A DNA stretch of 64,000 nt, taken from Planctomycetaceae bacterium (GTDB taxonomy: Bacteria > Planctomycetota > Planctomycetia > Pirellulales > Thermoguttaceae). Positions within the stretch are counted from its first letter, which is position 1, and each line of letters opens with the position of its first letter. Under the pieces are notes generated by a model. That model did no database searches and was not told the DNA's origin. It saw only the letters and a program-made list of their open reading frames with translations. Below, one piece after another: positions 45,106 through 53,740 of this stretch. A program made the position numbers and the translations under genes. Where the stretch lies: NCBI GenBank assembly GCA_004556055.1, contig SFIW01000004.1:12054-76053 (forward strand), given 5' to 3'.

Positions 45106-48100
45106 TTATTTCTTCGTCACAGCGAAGCTCCATACGCCGGAACCGACTTCAAAGACCGCGACGTCGCCGTCCTCGCTCGACGCTCTCTTCGCCGATTCGC
45201 TTCCCTCAAGCGCTTGGCACTCATATCCAGCCTCGCAAGGAAGGATCACGGTAGCCGTCGTGTTGAAGGGAACTTCGATTTCATAGCGAATCGAATCGGC
45301 GTTTTCGTCAACGCGCCATGAAGAAGACGCTTTGCCGTAAGGCGTGACGATCGACGCGGCAACTCGCTTCAACGATTCGCGACCGGGAGCGGTTCGTTCA
45401 TTCTTGCGCGTCTTAGGCTCGACGACAAAATGTTTGAACGCAACGGCGCTCGGATCCGTTTCAGCGACCACGACGTCCGGAGCGCCCGCAAGCTTGAGAC
45501 CTGCTAACGACTGATAGTACCACGCGCTAAAGTCGCCGAACATGATATGATTGCGCGAGGAGCCTTCGCCCCAGTCTTCCCAAAGGGTGCCGGCGCCGCG
45601 CTTAATCCAATCGGAGACCGCAGGACGATCTTCCTGAAGCATCATGGCGAGCGCAAGATCGTTGCGTCCATTTTCTGCGAGCGAGCGAAGGACATACTTC
45701 AGGCCGAGGATACCGACGTCGAAATGATTATTCTCCTTTTCGACGCTTTCTACAAGGCGAGCAACGACCGCTCGCTGATCCTCTTGAGAGAGCGTGCGAG
45801 TGAAACCCTGGTGAATCGGGCAACTCTGAGCGGTCTGACCGCCGTTGGTATAAACGCCGTCTCCCTTATAAAGAGTCGCGTTGTAATCGTCGCGAATCTT
45901 GGACGCAAGCGCCGCGTATTTCTCCGCGTCTTCCGTTTTTCCAAGGAGTTTCGCCGTTTGAGACACAACGTTCGCGTCAACATAGTAGAAGCCCGTCACG
46001 ACCGCTTCGACGGGGGTTACGGTTTTCACGGGAACCCAATCGCCCAAGCCGTGGTAAAGAAGGCCGTCGTCATGGCGTCGAGACGTCATGTAGTCGACGT
46101 ATTTCTTCATCGCGTCATAGGAGTCTTCAAGGATCTTCTTGTCGCCTTGATAAACGTAAACGCACCAAGGAATCATCACGAGGGACGAATCCCATGCCGG
46201 GCCGTTCCCCCAAGGATAACCCCAGTCGCCGGACGGAACGATACCAGGAAGATTACCGTCGGGACGCTGTTCGTCAACCAAGTCGTCGATCCATTTTTCA
46301 TAGCCGCTCGTATTCGCAAAGTTATATTGCGCCAGTTCGCACGCAAGATTAGCGTCGCCTGTCCATCCGTTCTTTTCACGATGAGGACAGTCGGTCGGAT
46401 ACCCCGCGACGAAGTTGTTGCGATAAGATTCGAGCGTCGCTTTTTGAAGTTGATTAAGGAGTTCGTTATCAGATTCAAAAGAACCGGTCTCGCCAAACGC
46501 CGTGTTGATGCGGCGTCCGACAAAATCGCTCGCCTTAGGCGCGGAACGCAAACCAAGAACTTCGATATACTGATAGCCGTTGTAAGTAAAACGGGGTTCG
46601 AAATATTCTTCTTCTTCTCCGTTGCAGAAATAGAAGTCGGTCTGGAATTCGCCCTTCATGCCCGTAAGATAAGCGGGGGTTCCTTCCATGAAGTGCATCG
46701 CGATATCATGACGTTCGATTTCGCCCGAATCGACGACGCGTTCCGAGTAACGGAAACGGATGACGTCTCCCTTCTTCTGCCCGGTAATGCGCACGCGCGC
46801 CCAACCCGCGCTGTTGCGTCCCATATCGACGACATAGAGACCCGGCTTGACTTCTTTAACGCTTTTAGCTTCGTAAACGTCGGTGACGACGGAGAGCGCG
46901 TTCTTTTGCGCCGTGACCTTCGGTTCCCCGCGCGGAGCGTCGACGACCTCAGCCTGACCTAAGATCTCGCGATTCCACGCGCCGTCGACAATTTCGCCCT
47001 GACGGACGCAATCAAAAACAATGGGACTCGTCGAATAGGTCCATGTGCCGTCCGTCGCGACTGTCTCGACGCTACCGTCCGAGTAGACGAGCTTCAACTG
47101 AGCTCTGACGCGTGGGAAATCGCGCCAAGGTGCGGCGTCGAAGTTCCACGTCACGATCGAACGAACGTCGTACCAGCTATGACCGAGAATGAACTCGAGC
47201 TCATGTTTTGACGACGATTTAGCCGATTTGAAATAGTCCGTAACGTCCAGAACGTTGTAAAGCAAGCGACGATCGTAACGCGTGAAGGAGGGCGTCAAAA
47301 CTTGATCGCCGACCTTCTGACCGTCAAGGTACGCTTCAAAAAGACCGGGGGCGCATACGGCAAGATAAGCGGAAGAGACTTCTTTGGAGACGTTGAACGA
47401 TTTCTGTACAACGGGGGACGTAATTTCGTTGCGACGACGCAGTTTACCCCACGGAGTTTCGTCTAATTCCCATTCCGCGCCTTCGGCGACAAAGGACGCT
47501 CTCGTCGCGTTCGGCCACTGCGAATCGTCAAAGTCGACGGTCGTCCAATTATCCGCGCGAGCGCCGCTTGTCGCCTTCCATGAAGCGTCGGTTCCAACAG
47601 CCGTCACGACGTCGCCAAGTCGTCCGAAGCGATTCGGAGTCGGCAGATTAGAAGGCGCGTTTTCCTTATTAAGTTCGCGCACGACAAGTTTCGCCACAAG
47701 GGCCGTCGGATAAAGCGTGCCGTCGCCAAATTTCGTGTTGTTCGGCTGTTTCGTCAGATTATGAACCAGGAAAGACACGACGTTTTTACCCGGTTGAAGA
47801 TATTCGGAAACGTCGATCGAACGGAGCTGATCGGGATTGAAAACCATTCCGATCGAATGACCAACCTTCTTTCCATTGACAAAGATTTCGAATCGTTCGC
47901 ACGCGGCGAAGTAAAGAAGTCCGGAAAGATTCTGGTTGTCAAAGTCGCTTTGCGGACGATCGAGAACGAAAACGCGACGATAAGCTTCATCCTCATAACC
48001 AGCGTTCGATTCGCGACTGTCGGACGCGCCAATCCAGCCCGCTTCGGTCATATCGACGTCGGGGCGCGCTTCTTTACCCTGAGCGATCCACTCCCCTTGC

Positions 48101-48540
48101 CAGTCTTCAGACTTAACGATTCCTTGAACCCACGTCGAAGGAGCGGACCAATCGGTCGGCTGATCTTGTTCGTCCCAAACGCGCGCCTTCCAGTAATATC
48201 GAGTCAAGCTCTCGAGAGGGGCGCCGGCATAAGAAACGAAATTCGACTCTTCGGACTGAACCTTTCCAGTATCCCAAAGATCGCCTTCGTTGTTCGCAAG
48301 CTTCTCGGGACTCGACGCCACGAGAAGTTGGTAAGCCGACTGTTTCTTATTGTGCGTTCCAGGCGCCTCCGTAATCCAGGAAAAGCGCGGGGTCGTCGAA
48401 TCAACTCCCACTGGATTAGAAAGCGCTTCAACGCTTTTCGCTATCGTTATCGCCTTTTGCGGCGCGTCTTGCGCAAATGCGCCGGCGCTTAGCGCGGCGT
48501 AGCACAAGCACAGGGTCGCCGCCTTGATAAGTCGTTTCAT
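45106..48540 (-). CDS. Secreted alpha-L-rhamnosidase (GH78)
   Basis: 1144 residues with a Sec signal ending GAFAQ near 24. The N-terminal beta-sandwich modules (about 35-150 and 175-360) precede the Bac_rhamnosid beta domain (about 380-600), an (alpha/alpha)6 barrel (about 620-1000) and a final beta domain. Catalytic-region motif CPHREKNGWTGDANL near residue 725 gives the general acid Glu, and GTLWEDWGEGSSRNH near 1000 gives a second acidic cluster. It removes terminal rhamnose from pectin, glycosides or surface glycans. AAGGAGA precedes the ATG. It is between the DUF58 gene and the symporter on the same strand. Confidence 0.95.
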   Translation of the reverse strand: MKRLIKAATLCLCYAALSAGAFAQDAPQKAITIAKSVEALSNPVGVDSTTPRFSWITEAPGTHNKKQSAYQLLVASSPEKLANNEGDLWDTGKVQSEESNFVSYAGAPLESLTRYYWKARVWDEQDQPTDWSAPSTWVQGIVKSEDWQGEWIAQGKEARPDVDMTEAGWIGASDSRESNAGYEDEAYRRVFVLDRPQSDFDNQNLSGLLYFAACERFEIFVNGKKVGHSIGMVFNPDQLRSIDVSEYLQPGKNVVSFLVHNLTKQPNNTKFGDGTLYPTALVAKLVVRELNKENAPSNLPTPNRFGRLGDVVTAVGTDASWKATSGARADNWTTVDFDDSQWPNATRASFVAEGAEWELDETPWGKLRRRNEITSPVVQKSFNVSKEVSSAYLAVCAPGLFEAYLDGQKVGDQVLTPSFTRYDRRLLYNVLDVTDYFKSAKSSSKHELEFILGHSWYDVRSIVTWNFDAAPWRDFPRVRAQLKLVYSDGSVETVATDGTWTYSTSPIVFDCVRQGEIVDGAWNREILGQAEVVDAPRGEPKVTAQKNALSVVTDVYEAKSVKEVKPGLYVVDMGRNSAGWARVRITGQKKGDVIRFRYSERVVDSGEIERHDIAMHFMEGTPAYLTGMKGEFQTDFYFCNGEEEEYFEPRFTYNGYQYIEVLGLRSAPKASDFVGRRINTAFGETGSFESDNELLNQLQKATLESYRNNFVAGYPTDCPHREKNGWTGDANLACELAQYNFANTSGYEKWIDDLVDEQRPDGNLPGIVPSGDWGYPWGNGPAWDSSLVMIPWCVYVYQGDKKILEDSYDAMKKYVDYMTSRRHDDGLLYHGLGDWVPVKTVTPVEAVVTGFYYVDANVVSQTAKLLGKTEDAEKYAALASKIRDDYNATLYKGDGVYTNGGQTAQSCPIHQGFTRTLSQEDQRAVVARLVESVEKENNHFDVGILGLKYVLRSLAENGRNDLALAMMLQEDRPAVSDWIKRGAGTLWEDWGEGSSRNHIMFGDFSAWYYQSLAGLKLAGAPDVVVAETDPSAVAFKHFVVEPKTRKNERTAPGRESLKRVAASIVTPYGKASSSWRVDENADSIRYEIEVPFNTTATVILPCEAGYECQALEGSESAKRASSEDGDVAVFEVGSGVWSFAVTKK

Positions 48541-48585
48541 AAATCGATTTCTCCTTACATTCCCAAATAAAGGGCTGGTAGCTCG

Positions 48586-50238
48586 TTACAGAAGACTACG
48601 AGCTTTGATCTCTAAATATTTGTTCACGAGAGGCGCCGTCGCACATTCTGGAAAAACATCGAGCGTCATCACCCCACGCGCTTCAAGATTGATAAGCGTT
48701 TCCCGGCGCCAATTAAGGATCTCCGCCGCAGCTCCTGCGCGGAAGAAAACGTCCTCGGGACGTTGCGATAAGACGTCTCCGTCATTTTTAAAATACCGTT
48801 CTATTTCATCGACTGGCTCTTGCTCGCGATACTGCTCCTGATAGAGCGCCAACCGGCTCTCCGCAAAGGATTTCTTCATCAGCGCGCCCTCGCGTATTTC
48901 GCGATCAAGGTCTTCATACCGTTCGACGGCGTCAAAAAGAGAATGTTCGCGGAGGAAGAGGCCCAGAGGAAGGTGCGCGCCGCAAAGATTAACAAGACAC
49001 TGACGCGTCTGATCCGCATTACGTTGATCGAGAACATTTGTCGCCAAAACGACGAGCGCGCGTTTAGGCGAATGTGTTTTCAGGTAACCGAAGGCGCGAT
49101 CGTAACGAGACTCGACTTGTTCGGGAAAAATGTCAAAAACGCCGCGGATAATTGAGTTTATATGCGAAGCGCCACCTTTGGGCGGAATAAAGCGTTTGAC
49201 TTCGTTCGAAAAGACGAGACAACCGACTTCATCCCCTTGTCGAAGGGCGATGTACGCGAGCGCCAGCGTCGCGTTAAGCGCCCCGTCAAAGAGAGAGAGA
49301 CCCTTTGAACAGTTCATCATCATCCGCCCGGCGTCAAGGGCGAGAATAACGCGTTGATTTCGAGAAGTCTGGAAGTCCCGTACGGTCAGCTTGTTGCGAC
49401 GCGCCGTCGCACGCCAATCGATAAATTTATATTGATCGTCGGTCGTATAATCGCGCAATCGCTCAAATTCGGCGTCCTGACCAACGCGACGCGACCGTCT
49501 CACCCCCGGCATAAGGAGTTCGTTTTTTCGCGCCCAAAGATCCTGACGCGCAAGTTGACAGAGGTTCGGATACACGTGAAATTCCGACGCGCAAGGAATC
49601 TTCCTATAACGCCTCCAAAGCCCTAAAGGGCCCAAAAAGCGTAGCGCGACAAATTCGAAAGTATAGATTCCGCGACTATTCCACAAAAGTCGATACGAAA
49701 AAGACTCTTTCGAATTTCCTCCAAGAAAGCGCATACGAAACCGCGAGTGCGCATATGGATTCTCCAACTTTCTCGACGAAAAGTCTTGGAATTGATCCTG
49801 CGATAATTCTTCTAGCGTTTCAAGGGGAGGAAGAGTCGTCGCATACGCGGACGTATCGTCCGTCATCTCAAAACGAACCGTTCGTCGACCATGATTTTCG
49901 ACAACGATCGTTACGGGATGAGGACGCCCCAGCGCGGCGACGCTTTCCGTCTCTCGCCGCGCGTTGATATCGCGACTGATTCTCAGGAGCGGGATCCAAT
50001 CGGCGATCAAGAGCGATAAGACGAGAAGATCAACGCCATAGGTTAGAAAAGGCGGAAACGCGTTTTCTAAAATCATGGAAATTATGGAAATGAAGACGTC
50101 GACGCAAAGAAGAAGGATCGCTCGATTCGAAGGATACGTTTTGAAGACGACAGCCAACAAAAGAAAGAAAAGAAAAATTCCGGGAAAAACCAGATAGAGC
50201 GCCCGCGCAACAAGCTCCCCTGCCAGCATTTGAAACAT
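48586..50238 (-). CDS. DUF58 domain membrane protein
   Basis: 550 residues. Three hydrophobic segments occupy about residues 12-70. The DUF58 motif FERLRDYTTDDQYKFIDWRATARRNKL is near 230, followed by a von Willebrand-A-like fold with LALDAGRMM near 285 carrying the MIDAS-type Asp. Members usually sit beside a MoxR-type AAA+ ATPase and other VWA genes in a cell-envelope assembly operon; none is seen here, so this copy is orphaned and is followed 45 bases later by GH78. AAAGGA is before the ATG. Confidence 0.88.
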   Translation of the reverse strand: MFQMLAGELVARALYLVFPGIFLFFLLLAVVFKTYPSNRAILLLCVDVFISIISMILENAFPPFLTYGVDLLVLSLLIADWIPLLRISRDINARRETESVAALGRPHPVTIVVENHGRRTVRFEMTDDTSAYATTLPPLETLEELSQDQFQDFSSRKLENPYAHSRFRMRFLGGNSKESFSYRLLWNSRGIYTFEFVALRFLGPLGLWRRYRKIPCASEFHVYPNLCQLARQDLWARKNELLMPGVRRSRRVGQDAEFERLRDYTTDDQYKFIDWRATARRNKLTVRDFQTSRNQRVILALDAGRMMMNCSKGLSLFDGALNATLALAYIALRQGDEVGCLVFSNEVKRFIPPKGGASHINSIIRGVFDIFPEQVESRYDRAFGYLKTHSPKRALVVLATNVLDQRNADQTRQCLVNLCGAHLPLGLFLREHSLFDAVERYEDLDREIREGALMKKSFAESRLALYQEQYREQEPVDEIERYFKNDGDVLSQRPEDVFFRAGAAAEILNWRRETLINLEARGVMTLDVFPECATAPLVNKYLEIKARSLL

Positions 50239-50357
50239 TTTCCGATCCTTTCTCGATCAAAGCGCGGTACATAAACACAAAGACGTACGATCATTGTATA
50301 CGGCTCGACGCGCAAAGTCAAACGACTGGATCGTAAAATACATTAAAAGAGGGGGGT

Positions 50358-50393
50358 AAAAACAAAAGGCGACGCTCGCAAAGGGGCGTCGCT
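50358..50393 (-). terminator. Terminator downstream of rplT
   Basis: Minus-strand stem GCGACGC/GCGTCGC with loop CCCCTTTGCGA followed by CTTTTGTTTTT. It stands about 105 bases past the rplT stop. The loop is shared with the terminator at 33413-33452. Confidence 0.75.
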
Positions 50394-50496
50394 CAAAACC
50401 TAGACATACAAGACCGCACAAGTTCAGAAGGCAAGAACTAAATACACAAACGAAAGTTCTCAACGCGATCTTATCATCCTGAGGTCTTTTTCAAGA

Positions 50497-50850
50497 TCAG
50501 GCGAGGGCGGCCTTAGCAGTTTCGACAATTTTATCGAAAGCTACGGGATCGGCAACGGCAACGTCGGCGAGCATCTTACGGTCAAGAACGACGTTAGCCT
50601 TCTTCAAACCGCTGATGAATTCGCTGTAGCGCATACCGCGCATACGAACGGCGGCGTTGATACGGATGATCCAAAGGCGACGGAAATCTCGTTTTCGTGC
50701 GCGACGGTCGCGAGTCGCGAAAACGTCGGCGCGAAGCACCGTCTCTTTTACTGTGCGCAGAAGCTTACTACGACCGCCGCGAAAACCCTTTGCGCGCTTG
50801 AAAAGTCGATTCTTCGATCGTCTACGAGCTGGAGCTATTGTAACTCTCAT
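50497..50850 (-). CDS. rplT: Large ribosomal subunit protein bL20
   Basis: 117 residues, normal length. Basic N-terminus with RVTIAPARRRSKNRLFKRAKGFRGGRS and the RNA-binding segment RDRRARKRDFRRLWIIRINAA are diagnostic. It binds 23S rRNA early in 50S assembly. AAGGAATTTTG precedes the ATG. It is 222 bases downstream of rpmI. Confidence 0.97.
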   Translation of the reverse strand: MRVTIAPARRRSKNRLFKRAKGFRGGRSKLLRTVKETVLRADVFATRDRRARKRDFRRLWIIRINAAVRMRGMRYSEFISGLKKANVVLDRKMLADVAVADPVAFDKIVETAKAALA

Positions 50851-51072
50851 TACAAAATTCCTTAAAATTGGCTTAGTTTTACCGAAATCAATCGATTGAA
50901 CTTCAATCGTCCGCGTATGATTCCGACATTCAACGAAAATCAGGTCCCGCTATATTCAAAAAAGTAACGCGACGTTAACGACCAGTTTTCAGAAACCGAC
51001 CGCTCTCTTAACGCGAATCAGAAGAGAAGTCGGACAATGGGCGACGCGTCATGGCACGTCGTCGAGAGTCGA
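50851..51072 (-). other. rpmI-rplT spacer with hairpin
   Basis: 222 bases between rpmI and rplT, much longer than the usual short spacer. It contains an imperfect hairpin pairing CCGAC/GTCGG and TCTCTT/AAGAGA (50996-51033), and a small inverted repeat TAACG-CGA-CGTTA near 50965. In other bacteria L20 represses this operon through its mRNA; such a role here is a guess. Confidence 0.35.
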
Positions 51073-51276
51073 TCAAAGACCGCCTTTTCCAAGCGCTTTG
51101 ATGATGCTCTTGGCTTCGACCGAGCTAACAGGATCCGTACCGCGAAGGTTGCGGACGCGCTTAGAGGTCATACGCCACGCCAAGTGACTCGTTCCGCTGT
51201 GTCGGTGCTTAACTTTACCGTTAGCGGTGACGCGAAAACGCTTGGCAACTCCCTTATGAGTTTTAATTTTAGGCAT
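51073..51276 (-). CDS. rpmI: Large ribosomal subunit protein bL35
   Basis: 67 residues: MPKIKTHKGVAKRFRVTANGK and KHRHSGTSH are diagnostic. Usually the second gene of infC-rpmI-rplT; infC is not found upstream, where a hemolysin III family gene lies instead after about 200 bases. Confidence 0.97.
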   Translation of the reverse strand: MPKIKTHKGVAKRFRVTANGKVKHRHSGTSHLAWRMTSKRVRNLRGTDPVSSVEAKSIIKALGKGGL

Positions 51277-51480
51277 TTGAAGGCCCTTCGTCTCTTAAAA
51301 GTTGCGTGACTCGTTCCCCGCTGAAGAGCGCGGAGAACACCAAACGCACAAAACGCGCGCAATCATGCGCGCGAAACATGCTCATACGAACCTTTATTTT
51401 ATATGGAGACGTCGCCAGGGCAAGGGGGGCGAAACGAATTTCATACTAAAAAACGCCCCTTAAAGCCCCTTCTCCCTTTA

Positions 51481-52173
51481 TCAAAACGCCCAGTAGAGCG
51501 AGAAAAAGTGCATGATGCTCCCCCCTAGCACGAAAAGATGCCAGACGCCATGCATCCATCGCACCTTCTTCATCGCAAAAAAGATGCAACCGACTGTATA
51601 GGAAACGCCCCCTAGAACAAGGAATAACCAGGAAAGAGAGGTCAAAACCTCATAGACGGAACGTCCTACGACGATCAAAAACCATCCCATCACAAGATAA
51701 AGACAGAACGTAAACCACCGCGCACGATTTCCATAAACCGAGTATGCGGTTACGCCAACCGCCGCAAGAGCCCAAATCGTGCCAAAAAGCCACCAACCCA
51801 TCGAACTATTGAGAGGACCCAGGCAATAAGCCGAATAGGATCCGGCTATAAGGAGAAAAATCGCCGAATGGTCAAGGCTCGCAAAAACGCGTTTCGCGCC
51901 GTTACGAGGCAGCGAATGATAGAGCGTCGACGTCAAATACAGAAGCACAAGCGTCACGCCAAAGAGCGTATATCCCACGACGTACCCCGCCGCATACCCG
52001 ACGGGAGCCTGCGTCGCCGCGCGGACGATTAGCAAAACTAACGCCGCGATCGCAAGCAGCGCCCCAATGCCATGAGTGATCGCGTTGGCGATCTCCTCGC
52101 CTACCGTATAGAAGGGCAATTTGATCTTGGAAGGACGGCCTTCATGAGGTTCGACGTCAGTCATTTTTGTCAC
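51481..52173 (-). CDS. Hemolysin III family (PAQR-like) membrane protein
   Basis: 230 residues with seven membrane segments, of the YqfA/TMEM/PAQR superfamily. The family His and Asp residues are seen in STLYHSLPRNGAKRVFASLDHSAIF near residue 90 and in HGVWHLFVLGGSIMHFF near 210. Bacterial members are named for hemolysis but probably act in membrane homeostasis or lipid hydrolysis; the true role is unsettled. AAGGTGA precedes the ATG. It is read from a promoter that overlaps the end of the esterase gene, with a palindrome between promoter and gene. Confidence 0.87.
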   Translation of the reverse strand: MTKMTDVEPHEGRPSKIKLPFYTVGEEIANAITHGIGALLAIAALVLLIVRAATQAPVGYAAGYVVGYTLFGVTLVLLYLTSTLYHSLPRNGAKRVFASLDHSAIFLLIAGSYSAYCLGPLNSSMGWWLFGTIWALAAVGVTAYSVYGNRARWFTFCLYLVMGWFLIVVGRSVYEVLTSLSWLFLVLGGVSYTVGCIFFAMKKVRWMHGVWHLFVLGGSIMHFFSLYWAF

Positions 52174-52227
52174 CTTGCTTAATCATCCTTTCATAGATTA
52201 ACCTGCGAAAACTCAGGGCAAGAGATC

Positions 52228-52289
52228 GTCGCGTCGCGCGACGCGACGGTCGTCTAAATCCAATTATAAAAATCACAAGGGAAGGTCAA
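52228..52289 (-). promoter_or_regulatory. Promoter and 22-base perfect palindrome before hemolysin III gene
   Basis: On the minus strand TTGACC (52284-52289), 15-base spacer, TATAAT (52263-52268). Just downstream, 52228-52249 is a perfect 22-base palindrome of CG-rich units (CGTCGCGTC, GCGC, GACGCGACG), placed at about +8 to +29, where operators often sit. There is no T run after it, so it is not a typical terminator of the upstream esterase gene. Confidence 0.5.
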
Positions 52290-53236
52290 GGGAGTATGTT
52301 CATTGCGCGCATCCACTTCTCGCAATTGGATCCCCACTCGGAAGCGACTCCGCCGTAAGAACGTAAACCGTAACCGTGACCGCCTTTAACGGGAATATGA
52401 AGTTCGCACGGAACCCCAACTTCCTTCAATTGAATGAAGAATCGAGCCGCGGCTGCGGGACGGTTCTCGTCGTTCCCTGCGACGGAGATAAAGAACGGAG
52501 GGAGACCTTCGCGAATGTTAAGCTCGTCGGAAAGGGGCGTCGACGCTTTCATATCTCTTTCGTCGTCCATCAGGTACGCCGGATAGATCGGAATCGCGAA
52601 ATCAGGACGCGCGCTCAATTCGTCCGCTTCATCGATCGGATCGTACGTCTTAACATCGTAATCAAGCGCGGCGGCAACCGTCAGACGCCCGCCAGCGGAA
52701 AAGCCAAGAACGCCAATCTTAGACGGATCGATCCCCCATTCTTCCGCGTGAGCGCGCGTTAAACGAATCGCGCGCTGCGCGTCCTGAAGGGGCGCATAAT
52801 GCTTCGGAAGACCCGCGCGGCGCGGAACTCGATACTTCACGATAACTGCGGAAACGCCGATGCTATTGAGCCACTGCGCGATTTCCGTCCCTTCGAGATT
52901 GTACGCAAGGATTTCAAAACCGCCGCCTGGGAAAATCACGACGCAAGCGCCGTTAGGATTCTCGGCAGGATAGAAGCCAAGAGTTGGAATAGACACGTTT
53001 CCGACGCGCACGATAGGAGGATTTTCATTTCCCGGAGTCCACTTCTCTTCGCCTATTCCTTCAGGAATTCCGCCAGGAGGCGTACTCGGCCATAGTTTTA
53101 ACGTCGTCTCTGGCGCCGTTATCAACTCAGTTACCTCCGCAGGAATTCCCGATGGTTCAACGGCGCTAAGAAGCGCGCAGGAAGCGAGGGCGACCGTCAA
53201 TCCTAACAAAACGCGAAAGCCCAGAAATCGTTTCAT
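52286..53236 (-). CDS. Secreted alpha/beta hydrolase (esterase/lipase type)
   Basis: 316 residues from the ATG at 53236 with GGAGGA in front; a TTG at 53248 is unlikely. Signal peptide about 1-24. The fold is that of HSL-like or acetylxylan-type esterases: oxyanion motif FPGGGFEIL near 108, nucleophile elbow GFSAGG near 187, and catalytic His in GHGYGLR near 292. Such enzymes remove acyl groups from polysaccharides or xenobiotics, which would suit the surrounding glycan enzymes, but the substrate is not shown. Confidence 0.87.
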   Translation of the reverse strand: MKRFLGFRVLLGLTVALASCALLSAVEPSGIPAEVTELITAPETTLKLWPSTPPGGIPEGIGEEKWTPGNENPPIVRVGNVSIPTLGFYPAENPNGACVVIFPGGGFEILAYNLEGTEIAQWLNSIGVSAVIVKYRVPRRAGLPKHYAPLQDAQRAIRLTRAHAEEWGIDPSKIGVLGFSAGGRLTVAAALDYDVKTYDPIDEADELSARPDFAIPIYPAYLMDDERDMKASTPLSDELNIREGLPPFFISVAGNDENRPAAAARFFIQLKEVGVPCELHIPVKGGHGYGLRSYGGVASEWGSNCEKWMRAMNILP

Positions 53237-53324
53237 ATGATCCTCCAATAGAAATCGTCAATCGTCGACGAAACGTCTCGTCGTAACAGACGTAAGTATA
53301 TCCGTTGAGGAAGATAAAAACAAG

Positions 53325-53356
53325 AAATAAAAAAGCCGAACTTTTCAGTTCGGCTT
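53325..53356 (-). terminator. Terminator of tRNA-Ser
   Basis: Minus strand: AAGCCGAAC pairs with GTTCGGCTT around a six-base loop and is followed by TTTTATTTC. It starts five bases after the tRNA 3' end. Confidence 0.9.
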
Positions 53357-53360
53357 GAAG

Positions 53361-53443
53361 CGGAGGACACGGGACTCGAACCCGCAACCCCAGCAAGGGG
53401 CGCCTCATTTCCAATGAGGTTGCTAACCATTCGCATATCCTCC
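53361..53443 (-). tRNA. tRNA-Ser (GGA)
   Basis: 83 bases, with acceptor GGAGGAT and GTCCTCC, anticodon stem CCTCA/TGAGG with loop TTGGAAA (anticodon GGA), a long variable arm (CGCCCCTTGCTGGGG) typical of serine tRNAs, and T arm GGGTTCGAGTCCC. The D arm is one base short of the consensus I expect. No CCA is encoded. Confidence 0.9.
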
Positions 53444-53740
53444 ATGCAAATTACAGAGATGATTATATGGCTCTGTTCGCCGTTCGCAAGGGGGTTTTCT
53501 AAATTTTTATCGAGAAAAAGGAGAATCGGCGTTTTGAAAACTACTCTTTACATCACCCCGCTAAGTTGTTACCCTTGTCTCGAAGGCCTAAAGCCTTCTT
53601 CTCAACATGGCGTAAGCGTTCTATGAGGCCTTGTGCGACGCTCGGCGCTTGATTTAGAACTTGCAATATATCCGAAACTGTTCAGGGATGATTCGTTCGC
53701 TCTTCATTCTCTGAATGAACGACGCAGGTAGGAGAAAAAA

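Noticed and set aside
45547..46962. 471-residue open frame on the plus strand opposite GH78
   Set aside because: It overlaps the GH78 catalytic region in antisense, has no recognisable domain and no ribosome binding site; it follows from the GC-rich codon bias.
51277..51480. infC before rpmI
   Set aside because: The 204-base region is too short and shows no IF3 sequence in any frame.
53414..53626. 70-residue frame after tRNA-Ser
   Set aside because: It overlaps the tRNA and has no start signal or similarity; the region to 53740 appears non-coding.
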